Below are positions 5,037 through 5,472 of a stretch of 5,472 bases of DNA, in pieces; position 1 is the stretch's first letter, and the number at the start of each line of letters is the position of its first letter. The position numbers and the translations under genes are program-made. The stretch is from Saprospiraceae bacterium (GTDB lineage Bacteria; Bacteroidota; Bacteroidia; Chitinophagales; Saprospiraceae). Below the pieces are notes generated by a model. It worked only from the letters and a program-made list of their open reading frames with translations, was not told where the DNA came from and did not search any database. The stretch is taken from assembly GCA_014379665.1 (NCBI GenBank), contig JACMLK010000341.1, positions 1 through 5,472 on the forward strand, read 5' to 3'.

Positions 5037-5472
5037 ATGAACCAATACGAATCATTATTAAAATATGTCAAGGAAAACGGAGTCAGAAAGACTGACAGAA
5101 CAGGTGTTGGAACTTTGACCATCTTTGGTTATCAACTAAGGTTTAACCTTCAAGAAGGATTTCCACTAATAACAACAAAGAAATTACATTTAAAATCAAT
5201 TATCCATGAGTTACTTTGGTTCTTGAAGGGAGATAGAAATACCAAGTATTTGAATGAAAACAATGTTACAATTTGGGATGAATGGGTTGATGCCAACGGG
5301 GACTTAGGTCCCGTTTATGGTTATCAATGGAGAAATTGGCCTAAACCCAATGGGGAACATATAGACCAAATTTCTCAAATCGTGAGCATGATAAAAAAGA
5401 ATCCTGATTCAAGAAGGATTCTTGTAAGCGCATGGAATGTAGCAGATATTGAAAATATGAAACTTCCACCAT
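5037..5472 (+). CDS. thyA: Thymidylate synthase, N-terminal part (cut by window edge)
   Basis: ThyA converts dUMP and 5,10-methylenetetrahydrofolate to dTMP and dihydrofolate in the cytoplasm, the de novo source of thymidylate. The 145 visible codons align almost without gaps to the 264-residue E. coli form as I remember it: phosphate-binding Arg21 in [12 protein letters not shown] (20-31), [13 protein letters not shown] (51-63) with Glu58, IWDEW (79-83), [12 protein letters not shown] (88-99), and [11 protein letters not shown] (124-134) with the Arg pair that reaches across the dimer. The sequence stops after Leu-Pro-Pro; base 5472 (T) is the first base of codon 146, which should be the catalytic cysteine of the PCH motif. 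The ATG at 5037 fits the family's MxQY start; no Shine-Dalgarno site is seen. In many genomes a dihydrofolate reductase gene follows, but that lies outside the window. The codons look more A/T-rich than those of the ATPase gene. Confidence 0.97.
   Translation, partial: MNQYESLLKYVKENGVRKTDRTGVGTLTIFGYQLRFNLQEGFPLITTKKLHLKSIIHELLWFLKGDRNTKYLNENNVTIWDEWVDANGDLGPVYGYQWRNWPKPNGEHIDQISQIVSMIKKNPDSRRILVSAWNVADIENMKLPP

Overview
The window looks like a chromosomal segment of a Bacteroidota bacterium, probably from the Saprospiraceae or a relative. This rests on AT-rich spacers, coding regions of moderate GC, starts without clear Shine-Dalgarno sites, a Bacteroidota-type hypothetical protein at the left end, and spacers with degenerate short repeats. 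The taxon is inferred from style and protein families, not from a search.

All four genes are on the + strand. (1) 100-852 encodes a 250-residue conserved protein of unknown function. (2) 853-1437 is a spacer holding a 9-bp tandem repeat, a long nested hairpin with a U-tract on the minus strand, one copy of a ~36-bp repeat, and a 17-codon ORF whose stop abuts the next start. (3) 1438-3933 encodes a complete type II (P2-like) cation-transporting P-type ATPase with a TTG start. (4) A short spacer carries a likely terminator and promoter. (5) 4061-4570 encodes a small four-helix membrane protein of unknown function, resembling DUF2231-like proteins. (6) 4571-5036 is a spacer with the second repeat copy, a strong hairpin, a minus-strand remnant of a PH-like protein C-terminus, and a terminator with no gene in front of it. 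(7) 5037 to the right edge is the first 145 codons of thymidylate synthase, cut just before the catalytic cysteine.

The ATPase and the small membrane protein are neighbours and lie between the two repeat copies. They could form a small membrane or ion-homeostasis module, but each appears to have its own promoter, so a joint function is only a suggestion. ThyA is a housekeeping enzyme of dTMP synthesis and seems unrelated to the rest.

I found no CRISPR array, rRNA or tRNA gene, transposase, or recognisable defence system. The unusual material is mostly in the spacers: repeats, hairpins, the gene remnant and the unassigned terminators.
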